Source: Opitutaceae bacterium (GTDB taxonomy: Bacteria; Verrucomicrobiota; Verrucomicrobiia; Opitutales; Opitutaceae). From it: a stretch of DNA of 37,036 bases. Position numbers and translations under genes: made by a program. Location: NCBI GenBank assembly GCA_027482505.1, contig JAIXVY010000492.1, forward strand, positions 1 to 37,036. The letters are read 5' to 3'. Of the stretch, positions 8,320-16,005 are shown in pieces. Numbering within the stretch: the stretch's first letter is position 1; the number at the start of each line of letters is the position of its first letter. The notes beneath the pieces were generated by a model. It made no database searches and was not told where the DNA came from. It worked only from the letters and a program-made list of their open reading frames with translations.

Positions 8320-8667
8320 ATGAACACTCGCAAGTCCCAGGGCTTCACCCTCGTAGAAATCATGATCGTCGTCGTCATCATCGGCCTCCTGGCTGCGATG
8401 GCGATTCCCGCGTTCCAGAAGGTTCGCACCGCCTCCCAGGACAAGGCCGTCCTTAACAACGCCCGCCAGCTCGGCGCCGCCGCCGACCAATACTTCCTCG
8501 AGTTCGGCACCTCCCAGGCCGACATCACCTCGCTGGTCGGCGCCAGCGCTTACATCAAGTCCCTCAGCACCGTGGCGAACGAGAGCTATCCCGGCAACTA
8601 CACCCAGGGCACGCCCATCACGATCAGCGGCATCGCGGGCAATCGCACCATCACCTATCTCCAGTAA
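8320..8667 (+). CDS. type IV pilin-like / pseudopilin protein, copy 1
   Basis: The 115-residue protein has a class III (prepilin) signal: MNTRKSQG followed by FTLVEIMIVVVIIGLLAA. Cleavage should fall between G8 and F9, with the conserved Glu at mature position 5. After the hydrophobic helix come an amphipathic stretch with QLGAAADQYFLEFG and a small C-terminal beta domain (YTQGTPITISGIAGNRTITY). At 107 mature residues it is shorter than many major pilins. ATG 8320 gives the canonical short leader, whereas the longer in-frame extension does not. It has no Cys pair. The next gene is a close paralogue. Whether it forms pili, a secretion pseudopilus or a minor subunit cannot be decided, because no pilus assembly genes are in the window. 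Confidence 0.93.
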   Translation: MNTRKSQGFTLVEIMIVVVIIGLLAAMAIPAFQKVRTASQDKAVLNNARQLGAAADQYFLEFGTSQADITSLVGASAYIKSLSTVANESYPGNYTQGTPITISGIAGNRTITYLQ

Positions 8668-8697
8668 TCGCCGCCGTCACCCTGTGGCAAAAACAAG

Positions 8698-8731
8698 ACC
8701 GCTTGCCCATGGCAGGCGGTTTTTTGTTTTT
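8698..8731 (+). terminator. Rho-independent terminator after pilin-like copy 1
   Basis: ACCGCTTGCC (8698-8707) pairs with GGCAGGCGGT (8711-8720) in a 10-base-pair stem with one G-U pair and a 3-base loop. TTTTTGTTTTT follows. An A-rich stretch before the stem makes it partly bidirectional. It begins 31 bases after the stop of the first pilin-like gene. Confidence 0.9.
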
Positions 8732-8752
8732 CGCCCGCAACCCAAGCATCCC

Positions 8753-9088
8753 GTGAAAGCGGCTTTTACGCTGGTCGAGATTATGGTGGTGGTCGTGGTG
8801 ATCGGCCTGCTCGCCGCCTTGGCCCTGCCCGCGTTCGACAAAGTGAGGATAGCATCGCAGGACAAGACGGTCCTGAACAACACGCGCCAGCTGGCCGCGG
8901 CCGCGGACCAGTATTTTCTGGAGTGCGGCGTGTCCACCGCGGCCATCACCTCGCTGGTGGGGCCGGACTCCTATGTGAAGTCCCTCAGCACGGTGGCGAA
9001 CGAGAGCTATCCCCTGGTCTTCACGCAGAACGTGCCGATTACCGTCGCCGGCATCGCCGGCACGCGAACGATCACCTACTTCCACTGA
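8753..9088 (+). CDS. type IV pilin-like protein, copy 2, with altered cleavage site
   Basis: From the GTG at 8753 the 111-residue product reads MKAAFTLVEIMVVVVVIGLLAA. It aligns without gaps to copy 1 over the 107 residues from FTLVE onward, with about three quarters identical by eye. The residue before the Phe is Ala, not the Gly prepilin peptidase normally needs, and the leader is only 4 residues. A longer start (GTG 8684) would run through the terminator of copy 1 and is less likely. No Shine-Dalgarno or promoter is visible between that terminator (ending 8731) and the GTG. It may be a poorly expressed or unprocessed duplicate, or a subunit handled differently. Frame and length are intact, so it is not plainly a pseudogene. 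Confidence 0.8.
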   Translation: MKAAFTLVEIMVVVVVIGLLAALALPAFDKVRIASQDKTVLNNTRQLAAAADQYFLECGVSTAAITSLVGPDSYVKSLSTVANESYPLVFTQNVPITVAGIAGTRTITYFH

Positions 9089-9117
9089 GCACTGGAAAAT
9101 CGCGGTTTGTCTCCGCG

Positions 9118-9149
9118 CCGCCGTCCTCCTTTGAGGAGGGCGGTTTTTT
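9118..9149 (+). terminator. Rho-independent terminator overlapping the ribosome site of the next gene
   Basis: CCGCCGTCCTC (9118-9128) pairs with GAGGAGGGCGG (9133-9143), eleven positions with one internal G-G mismatch and loop CTTT. Six T follow (9144-9149), and the ATG of the next gene starts at 9150. The 3' arm contains GAGGAGG (9133-9139), a strong Shine-Dalgarno ten bases from that ATG. The hairpin would both end transcription and hide the ribosome site in any read-through transcript. Confidence 0.88.
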
Positions 9150-11015
9150 ATGACCAAACGCCTCCTGCTTTTCGTCCTGGTGGTGCTGCTCGCCCTGCAG
9201 CTCGGCTTTCTCGCTTTTGATCCCGCCCAAGCCGTTGATGTGGTGAAAAAAGGAGGCTACGCCTGGATGCTCGCGATCCACGCCTGGTTCGCCTGGGCGC
9301 TGTGGAGCAGTCTGGCGGACGAGCGCGCCCGCTGGCGCGACATCCTGCGCCGCCGCGCCGGCGTCGCGATTTTCCTTTTGGCCGCCGCCGGCTTGCTGCA
9401 CGTCCAGGAGCGCCATGAATTCAAGATCGTGGCCGACGAGCTGGTGATCGGAAACACCGCCATGCGGATGCATTTCGATCGCTCGGCGTCCGCGGTGCTT
9501 CGCGCCTACGACTACGCCGGCAATTACACCGTCCTGAACGACACCGTGGACAAGCGGCCGCTGGCCTTCCCGTTTCTCCTCGCGACCGTGCACGACCTCA
9601 CCGGCTATCGGGTCGCGAATGTTTTCTGGCTCAACGCCGCCATCAGCCTGGGGCTGATCGCGACCGCCTGGCTGGTCGCCGCCCGGCTGGGCGGGACCAA
9701 GGCCGGCGTGGCGTCGGTGGTGCTGCTCTGCGGCGTGCCGCTGATCGCGCAAAACGCCACCGGGGCGGGCTTCGAGCTGCACAACCTCTTCATGATCTTT
9801 CTCACGCTCTGGCTGGGCCTGCGCTATGCGGAGCGGCCGGAGGGCGCGCGCCTGGCCGCCTTCGTCCTGGCGGGAGTGATCCTTTGCCAGGTCCGCTACG
9901 AATCCGCGTTGTTCGCCCTGCCGGTGGGGGCGAGCGTGCTGTGGGTGTGGTGGCGGGAACGGCGCGCGGATTTCGCCCCGGTGGTGTTCGCCGCCCCCCT
10001 GCTCATGCTGCCGGTGCCGTTGCAGCAAAACGTGTTCAAGATCAGCGAGGCCACCTGGCAGCTGAACGATGTCGCGGGCGCCACCACGCCCTTCGGGCTC
10101 GGCTATTTTTACGACAACGTCGGCCACGCCTTGAACTTTTTCTTCAGCTTCGACGGCGCCCAGCCCAGCTCGTGGCTGCTGGCCCTGCTCGGCGGCGTGG
10201 CGACCGGCTTCGCCCTGCTGCGCGTCTACCGCGAGCATCGCGCCCTGGGCGCGGCGCGGACCGGAGAGACGGTGGCGGCCATCTTCATCGCTGGCCTGCT
10301 GCTGCACGCGCTGGTGATGTTGTGCTACTTCTGGGGCAAGTGGGACGACCCGATCATCCGCCGCCTCAGCCTGCCCACCCACGCGTTGTTCATCGTCGCC
10401 CTCGCCTTTGTGTGGGGCCGGCTGGTGCGGCATGCCCGCGCCTGGGAGGGTTTGATCGCGGCCGGTGCGCTGCACCTGGTGTTTTTCGCCCTGCCCGCCT
10501 CGGCGCGCCATCCCTTCACCCAGGAGAATTTCGCGGCCGCGACCTGCAACTGGGTCTCGGATTTTGTCCGCGACTCCGTGCCCGGCACGGCGCTGGCGGT
10601 GGACGACAACGCCGGCCACGTCTGGTTCCTGCACCGCAAGTCGTGCGTGAGCCCGGAGCGGCTGACCCTGAACTGGGAGGGCTACGTCCGTCACTTCGAG
10701 CGGCGAAGCTTTTCGGAATACATCGTCGTCCAGCGCATAGGCGTGGATCAGACGACCGGCGAGAAATACGTGTCCGCCAAGGATGACTTCGGCGACGGGC
10801 TGCGATTGCAGCTCATCGAGGAGCGCATGTTCGCCCCCTTCTATTTTATGCGCATCAGCCGCGTCGTGGGCGTGGACCGGGACAAGCTGCGCGCCTGGGC
10901 CGAAGAGCGCGCAAAAGCGCGCGCCGCGGCGCGCGCGAGCGGCCTGCGCGAGCCGTTTTCCACCCAGGTGGTGAATCCGGATCTGCTGGCCGACTGGTTC
11001 AAGGCCCTGCCTTGA
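9150..11015 (+). CDS. membrane glycosyltransferase-like protein (GT-C / family 39 type)
   Basis: The 621-residue multi-pass membrane protein opens with a strongly hydrophobic segment (LLLFVLVVLLALQLGFL) and has many further hydrophobic segments up to about residue 450. A hydrophilic C-terminal part (about 460-621) follows. Residues 100-170 (YDYAGNYTVLNDTVDKRPLAFPFLLA, read in parts) fit the first periplasmic loop and helix of lipid-linked-sugar-dependent GT-C enzymes such as the ArnT/PMT families. Such enzymes use a polyprenyl-phosphate sugar and glycosylate acceptors outside the membrane. ATG 9150 directly follows the pilin terminator and uses the GAGGAGG inside it. The 3' end overlaps the converging gene by 17 bases. 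Its place behind two pilin-like genes raises pilin glycosylation as a possibility. No acceptor can be proved from the sequence. Confidence 0.78.
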   Translation: MTKRLLLFVLVVLLALQLGFLAFDPAQAVDVVKKGGYAWMLAIHAWFAWALWSSLADERARWRDILRRRAGVAIFLLAAAGLLHVQERHEFKIVADELVIGNTAMRMHFDRSASAVLRAYDYAGNYTVLNDTVDKRPLAFPFLLATVHDLTGYRVANVFWLNAAISLGLIATAWLVAARLGGTKAGVASVVLLCGVPLIAQNATGAGFELHNLFMIFLTLWLGLRYAERPEGARLAAFVLAGVILCQVRYESALFALPVGASVLWVWWRERRADFAPVVFAAPLLMLPVPLQQNVFKISEATWQLNDVAGATTPFGLGYFYDNVGHALNFFFSFDGAQPSSWLLALLGGVATGFALLRVYREHRALGAARTGETVAAIFIAGLLLHALVMLCYFWGKWDDPIIRRLSLPTHALFIVALAFVWGRLVRHARAWEGLIAAGALHLVFFALPASARHPFTQENFAAATCNWVSDFVRDSVPGTALAVDDNAGHVWFLHRKSCVSPERLTLNWEGYVRHFERRSFSEYIVVQRIGVDQTTGEKYVSAKDDFGDGLRLQLIEERMFAPFYFMRISRVVGVDRDKLRAWAEERAKARAAARASGLREPFSTQVVNPDLLADWFKALP

Positions 11016-13014
11016 GGTCCGGCCGCGGCGGCGCGCCTGTCGCGCGCTCCAGCAGCTCCACCATGCCGGAGGTCGGCAAATCGATCGCGATGGCGACCTC
11101 CCCGGCGTCCAGCCTGTAGACAAGCATGGACGAGTGGATGACGGCGTCCGGCCGGCGCAGTCGAAGATACTGGGCGAGACGCGCGTAGCGCAGGCGCTCA
11201 TAAACCCAGCGGCCGTGTTCGGCCGGCGTTCCATTTTGAACCAGGGCGCCTTTCCAGGATTCGGGGTGGGCGCGGAAATGCGCCGCCTGGTAGTGGAAGG
11301 TGTTTTCCTTGTCCTGGCTCCAGGCGCCGTTCATCGGGCTGTAGACGTCCTGAAGCACGGTCGCGCCGAAGCAGTAGAGCCCAGGTTCCAGACGCGCGAG
11401 CTCGGGCTCTCGCCAGAGCGCGGAAAACACCGCGAACGGTTTCGCGTCCATGCCTTCGTAACGCGGATCCCCGACGCCGAAATAGCCGAGATAGACAGGC
11501 TCGCCCGGCTTGCGGTGGGCTCGCAGCCAGTCTGCCAGGGCGGGCAGATCCTGGCCCCAGTCGAGCGAGCTGTCCACCAGGTGCCGCCAGCGGTTCTCCG
11601 GCGGGCCGGCGAGCGGGTTGAAGGCGGCGAGGTAAGAGGGATAGGCGCGCGCGGCTGCCACGGCCTGCCCCGCGATCAGCAGCGCCGCGAACGCCGCGCT
11701 CCACCGCCCGGCCGAGCGGCGCGCGAATGCGCCGGCGAGGATGAAGAGCGGCGGGTAGAGCGGCAGGATATGCCGGTGGCCGATGTTGAGGTTGCTGGTC
11801 AGCGAGGCGGCGCCGTAGACGACGACCAGCGCGGCCAGGGGCGCGGCGAGATCGGTCAGCCGGGTGGCGACGGCGCGCGCGTCGCCGTAGCCGGGGCGTT
11901 TGCGCGCCGCCAGCACCGCGAGGATGACCACACCGGCCAGGCCGGCCACCGCGGCCAGCTCGGCGAAAGACGATTTGATCAAAAAGGCGTAGGGAAAAAA
12001 CCACCACCACCCCGTCGAGGTGTAGAGCCCCGCCGCGAACGCTCCGCGCGCCTCGCTGGCCTGAAGCACATAGGCGAGGCCGTGCGTGTAGGCCTCGGGC
12101 AGGACGCGATATTCCTTCAGAAACAGGAGCAGGGCGCGCCGGGGGCCGTCGTCGGGAAGCAATTGGTCCCAGGGGATGTAAAGCGTTTGAAGAGCCGGCA
12201 GTCCCGGCGCCCCCGCCTGATAGCGAAAGCCAAACGCGCCCCACACCACGAGGCCCGCGACGGTGGCGTGCGCCGCAGTCAGCAAGGCGGCATGGCCGAG
12301 CGCCCTGCCTTTCGCGCGCCGGGTCTTTTCACGCGGCAGCAGCCAGTTCGCGCCGAGCAGCACGGCGTAGACGCCGGGCAGAAGAAGGACCGAAAACTTG
12401 GCGATCGCGGCGAGGCCGGTGAGGGCGAGGCTCAGGGCCAGCCGCCCGGACGCAGGCTCGCGAAGCTGTCGCCAAAACGCGCCGGAGGCGGCGAGCAGGC
12501 AGACGGCGGCCGCCATGTCGGACGTCACGAGCGGACCGTGCGCGAGCATGGTCGTGGACCCCGCGCAAAGCGCGAGCGAGAGGAGCCCGCCCGCGTTTCC
12601 CCAAAGGCGGCGCGACCAGAAAAACACCAGCAGGCAGGCGGCCGCGCCCCAGAGGATCATGGCACCTCGGCCGGCGGCCAGCAGCGCCTCCGGCGTGTTG
12701 CCGCTTTCATAAAGGGTCCTTTGCCCGACGCGCCAGACGTCGGATCTCGCCCATTCCGCTCGCGCCTCGGCCGGATCGAAGCGCGGCGCCAGGGGCAGCA
12801 GGGCCAGGCCGGCCCAGCGCTGGGGCAGATTGCCGTTCTCGGGCTGGAAGCGGTAGTCGTTGAATTTCCAATACGAATAGCCCGCGACGAGGTGGGCGCT
12901 TTCGTCGAAAGCCGGCCCCTTGCCCAGGCTGGCGGTCCAGCCGGTCCACGCGTAGGCCGCGAGCAGGAGCGCGACCAGCGCGGTCAGAAGAGGGCGGCGG
13001 AGCGGAGGGAGCAT
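10999..13014 (-). CDS. phospholipid-carrier-dependent glycosyltransferase, family 39-like
   Basis: The 671-residue integral membrane protein has the GT-C signature layout. An N-terminal helix is followed by the acidic periplasmic motif FDESAHLVAGYSYW (catalytic-type Asp-Glu), then GPLVTSDMAAAVCLLA and many hydrophobic segments. A late conserved loop (LNIGHRHILPLYPPLFILAG) precedes a soluble C-terminal part with SSLDWGQDLPALADWL and YLGYFGVGDPRYEG. Known relatives transfer a sugar from a polyprenyl phosphate to lipid, protein or glycan. ATG 13014 gives the short cytoplasmic N-terminus. Longer in-frame extension runs antisense to the divergent methyltransferase and is rejected. It is divergent from that methyltransferase (72-base gap) and converges with the preceding gene. 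Substrate unknown. Confidence 0.87.
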   Translation of the reverse strand: MLPPLRRPLLTALVALLLAAYAWTGWTASLGKGPAFDESAHLVAGYSYWKFNDYRFQPENGNLPQRWAGLALLPLAPRFDPAEARAEWARSDVWRVGQRTLYESGNTPEALLAAGRGAMILWGAAACLLVFFWSRRLWGNAGGLLSLALCAGSTTMLAHGPLVTSDMAAAVCLLAASGAFWRQLREPASGRLALSLALTGLAAIAKFSVLLLPGVYAVLLGANWLLPREKTRRAKGRALGHAALLTAAHATVAGLVVWGAFGFRYQAGAPGLPALQTLYIPWDQLLPDDGPRRALLLFLKEYRVLPEAYTHGLAYVLQASEARGAFAAGLYTSTGWWWFFPYAFLIKSSFAELAAVAGLAGVVILAVLAARKRPGYGDARAVATRLTDLAAPLAALVVVYGAASLTSNLNIGHRHILPLYPPLFILAGAFARRSAGRWSAAFAALLIAGQAVAAARAYPSYLAAFNPLAGPPENRWRHLVDSSLDWGQDLPALADWLRAHRKPGEPVYLGYFGVGDPRYEGMDAKPFAVFSALWREPELARLEPGLYCFGATVLQDVYSPMNGAWSQDKENTFHYQAAHFRAHPESWKGALVQNGTPAEHGRWVYERLRYARLAQYLRLRRPDAVIHSSMLVYRLDAGEVAIAIDLPTSGMVELLERATGAPPRPDLKAGP

Positions 13015-13086
13015 CGTCGAGGCCGAAGGCAAAAGGCGTGGACAGAGGTTCCCGCCCCGGGGAGCCTCGTCAATCTTCGCCCCATC

Positions 13087-13824
13087 ATGAACGCAGAGGA
13101 ATACGCCAACCTGGAGCGCGTCGAGGCCGACCACTGGTATTACGCCGGCAAGCGAGAGATCGCGCGCCGGTGGCTGGAGCGTGCGCGCCCGATCACGCCG
13201 ACGGACCGGTTGCTCGACTGCGGCGCGGGCACGGGCCGCTTCGCGCAGGAGATGGACGGGCTGTGCCAGGTCACCGTGCTGGACGACCACGAGGAGGCCT
13301 TGCGCCTGCTGCGCGCGAAGTTTCCCGCCGGGCGGGTGATCAGCCTGGCCGGCGACCGCGTGCCCTTGCCTGACGGATCGCTGGACTACGTGACCGCGCT
13401 GGATGTTCTCGAGCACACGCCGGACGACGCCGCGGTGGTGCGCGGTTTCCATCGCTTGCTCAAACCCGGCGGCGTGGCCCTGGTGACGGTGCCGGCGAGC
13501 ATGGCGCTCTGGAGCGACTGGGACGTCGTTCTCCACCACTATCGCCGCTATTCCCGCGCCGAGCTGGAGCGGCTTTTCCCCGCCGCCGAATGGGAGCTGG
13601 TGCATTCCAACTACACCAACGTGTTCGCCTTTCCGGCGGTGTGGCTGCTGCGGCGCTGGCGCCGCTGGTTTCCCGCGGGGCAGGGCGCCCGGGCGGAGGA
13701 CAAGGTGCCTTCGTCTTGGCTGAACTGTCTGCTGCGCGCCTCGTTTGTGAGGCCCGCGTTCTGGCGCGTGCGTTTTCCTTTCGGCGTCAGTCTGCTGCTC
13801 GTGGCTCGCCGACGGGCGGTCTGA
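13087..13824 (+). CDS. class I SAM-dependent methyltransferase
   Basis: The 245-residue protein has a Rossmann SAM-binding fold. Motif I is LLDCGAGTGRFAQEM (about 41-55). The acidic residue after strand 2 is in VTVLDDHEEAL, and motif II is DYVTALDVLEHTPDD, followed by FHRLLKPGGVALVTVPA. The segment HHYRRYSRAELERLF is typical of methyltransferases found in polysaccharide loci. ATG 13087 starts MNAEEYANLERVEADHWYY, a characteristic N-terminus of this subfamily. It may methylate a sugar or a lipid-linked glycan intermediate, but the substrate is not visible. The last 38 bases overlap the end of the converging membrane-protein gene. Confidence 0.9.
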   Translation: MNAEEYANLERVEADHWYYAGKREIARRWLERARPITPTDRLLDCGAGTGRFAQEMDGLCQVTVLDDHEEALRLLRAKFPAGRVISLAGDRVPLPDGSLDYVTALDVLEHTPDDAAVVRGFHRLLKPGGVALVTVPASMALWSDWDVVLHHYRRYSRAELERLFPAAEWELVHSNYTNVFAFPAVWLLRRWRRWFPAGQGARAEDKVPSSWLNCLLRASFVRPAFWRVRFPFGVSLLLVARRRAV

Positions 13825-15991
13825 GCGGTTCGGCGCCGTTGGGGAAGCGGAGAAACGCCACGGTGCGGTCGTCGGCGCCGGCCAGGCGGAAAACAAAGAG
13901 GGCGGCCGCCGCCGGGTCGGGCGGCGTCCAGTCGAAGGCGAAGGCCCTGGCCGGTCCGGCCGGGAGCGGGAACGAGACGGCGCGCGCATCGTCGCCGGCG
14001 CTCGCGCGGGGCGCGGCGAGGACAACGCGGCCGCGTTCCGCGCTCAGGCGCGTGTCGTAGGCCTCGATCGCCAGCACCGTCTCCGTGGTGGCGGCGAGGC
14101 GGGTGGACAGCCTCCACACGCCAGGAGCCGAGGGCGCGGGTGTGGCTTCGAGGACGTGAAACGGGGTGAAGGCCGCCCCGGGCCTCGTCCAGAGGGAAAA
14201 CACGTCGACTCCCAGCGCCTCGCGATAGTTTTGCCACAGGTGACCGACCAGCGGTCCCCGAACCGGGAATCCATTTTGGGCGAGATGCACCAGCTGGGCG
14301 CGCTGCAGCACGAACGCGGGACGGTCGGCCTTCTCGAGGCCGGCCGCGATCGCGCGCTGGTCCTCTTCGCCCAGAAGCGAAAACCAGTGGGTCACGTTGC
14401 GCAGGCCGGGCGTCGGCAGGCGCGTCCACTGGTTGAAGCTGAAAGCGCCGGGCAGGCTGAAGAGCATGTCGGCGTTTTCACGCGCGTTGACCGCGATGAC
14501 GTTGACGGCGCCGGCGATGGCCGGCGGCAGCAGTATGCGCTCCGCGCCCGGCAGTCCCAGCGCCACGCCGTCGGCGCGACGCTCGCGGGCTATCTTTGCC
14601 AGCGTGAAAAGAGGCAGCAGGGAAAACACGAGCGCCAGGCCGGCGGACGACCTTCCGAGCCAGGCGGCGCGCGGCGGCGGCAGCTTTTCTCCCAGGTGGC
14701 GGAGCGTGTCCACCGCGCCGAGCGCGAGCAGCGGAATCCAGAGAAACGTGCCCCAGTTGAGCTGGCTGCCCGCGATGGGAAAGGCCTGCAGGGACTGCGT
14801 CACGAGGAGCAGCGCCAGCCAGGCGCGCACGCGGGGCTCCGAATCGCCGTCGGGCGCCGCGAGCGGTATTGCGAACAGACCCGCGGCCGGCACGCCGTAG
14901 CACAACGCCAGCGCCGCCTGGCTGGAGCCGATCCACGGCAGCAGGCCAAGGAGCATTCCGGCTATGATCAGCGTCCGGGCCGCGGCCACGAGCGCGAGCG
15001 CCGCCGGGGATTTGGGCCGCGCCGCCCAGAAAAGCGTGAGCGCGAGGGCGGCCAGCGCGAAAGGGACGACCAAGGGGCGCCAGCGCACGGGGAACGAATA
15101 TATGCCCGGGTGGCGCATGGGTTCGAGCACCACGCCGCGCAGCAGCGCGTCCAGACTCGTGCCGTTGAGCAGGGCCCAACAGGCCACGGCGGCGGTGGCG
15201 ACAAGCCCGGCCGCTATGAAAACGAGCAGCGGGCGCTCGCCGTCGCCGCGTCCGCGTAGGCGCGCGGCCACGATCGCCGCCCCCAGTCCGCCCAGCGAGG
15301 CGACTATCGCGTAGGTCGGCACCCAGGGTTTATCGATGAGCCCGCGCATGAGCGCCAAGGGCAGCAGGCCTAGCGTCAGCGCGACGAGGGCGGAGGGCAG
15401 CGCGGCCCATTTTGCGGAGACGGGGCGCAGGCCCAGGAGAAGCCACAATCCGGCCGGAATCACCAGGAAGGCGCCGACGTTTATCTTGGTGAGCGCGATG
15501 ACGGCGCCGAGCGTTCCCAGCGTCGCGGCGAAAACGAGCGGTCGTCCCGCGCGAACACACTCCGCGCCCAGCCAAGCGGCCAACGCGACCAGCAGCGTGA
15601 TGAATCCGCCGGGGTGGCCCGGTTCCTGAAGCATGATCCAGAGCAGCGTGAAAACACCGACCGCGGAGAACAGCGCCGCGCTCGCCAGCCGCCGAACGCG
15701 CCACACCAGCAGGCCGCAGAGCAGGGAGGCGCAGACCCAGTTGAACAGGGTGAACCAGCGCGCCGAAGTGTTGTCCCACGCAAAGCCCAGCGCCGCCCGC
15801 AAGGAGTCGAGCGCCGCGTAGAAGAAGGGGCCGTATTGCGAATAGACCTTGTCGTAGAGCCCGCCGTGCTCGGCGAAATTTCGCAACGAGAGCAGGATGT
15901 AGCCCTCGTCGTCGTAGAGCATGAACGACGTGAACAGCAGATCGCGGCCGATCCACGCCAGCAACGGCGCCACCCAGAGCCAGCCGAGCAT
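13787..15991 (-). CDS. multi-pass membrane glycosyltransferase-like protein
   Basis: The 734-residue protein has about a dozen hydrophobic segments followed by a ~230-residue soluble C-terminal part. The first periplasmic loop holds MLYDDEGYILLSLRNF and DKVYSQYGPFFYAALDS, the acidic loop pattern seen in GT-C/family 39 enzymes, and ALTKINVGAFLVIPAG marks a conserved mid-helix. I chose ATG 15991, because MLGWLWVAPLLAW begins a clean signal anchor. A TTG at 16009 would overlap the upstream stop as TTGA and fits the overlap style of this operon, so the start is uncertain by 6 codons. It follows the GtrB-like GT2 gene. GtrB enzymes make polyprenyl-phosphate sugar, which a membrane protein of this type could use. 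Substrate unknown. Confidence 0.8.
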   Translation of the reverse strand: MLGWLWVAPLLAWIGRDLLFTSFMLYDDEGYILLSLRNFAEHGGLYDKVYSQYGPFFYAALDSLRAALGFAWDNTSARWFTLFNWVCASLLCGLLVWRVRRLASAALFSAVGVFTLLWIMLQEPGHPGGFITLLVALAAWLGAECVRAGRPLVFAATLGTLGAVIALTKINVGAFLVIPAGLWLLLGLRPVSAKWAALPSALVALTLGLLPLALMRGLIDKPWVPTYAIVASLGGLGAAIVAARLRGRGDGERPLLVFIAAGLVATAAVACWALLNGTSLDALLRGVVLEPMRHPGIYSFPVRWRPLVVPFALAALALTLFWAARPKSPAALALVAAARTLIIAGMLLGLLPWIGSSQAALALCYGVPAAGLFAIPLAAPDGDSEPRVRAWLALLLVTQSLQAFPIAGSQLNWGTFLWIPLLALGAVDTLRHLGEKLPPPRAAWLGRSSAGLALVFSLLPLFTLAKIARERRADGVALGLPGAERILLPPAIAGAVNVIAVNARENADMLFSLPGAFSFNQWTRLPTPGLRNVTHWFSLLGEEDQRAIAAGLEKADRPAFVLQRAQLVHLAQNGFPVRGPLVGHLWQNYREALGVDVFSLWTRPGAAFTPFHVLEATPAPSAPGVWRLSTRLAATTETVLAIEAYDTRLSAERGRVVLAAPRASAGDDARAVSFPLPAGPARAFAFDWTPPDPAAAALFVFRLAGADDRTVAFLRFPNGAEPLRPPVGEPRAAD

Positions 15992-16005
15992 GTGCCGGCG
16001 CCTGG

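Noticed and set aside
13018-13069. CGAGGC/GCCTCG inverted repeat in the divergent gap between the GT39-like and methyltransferase genes
   Set aside because: Only six bases long with a 40-base spacer and no outward extension, easily expected by chance in this GC-rich DNA.
11134-13086. A long plus-strand open frame antisense to the membrane glycosyltransferase
   Set aside because: Only its last part (13087-13824) encodes a recognisable protein, the methyltransferase. The rest is charged, repetitive shadow sequence with no domain.
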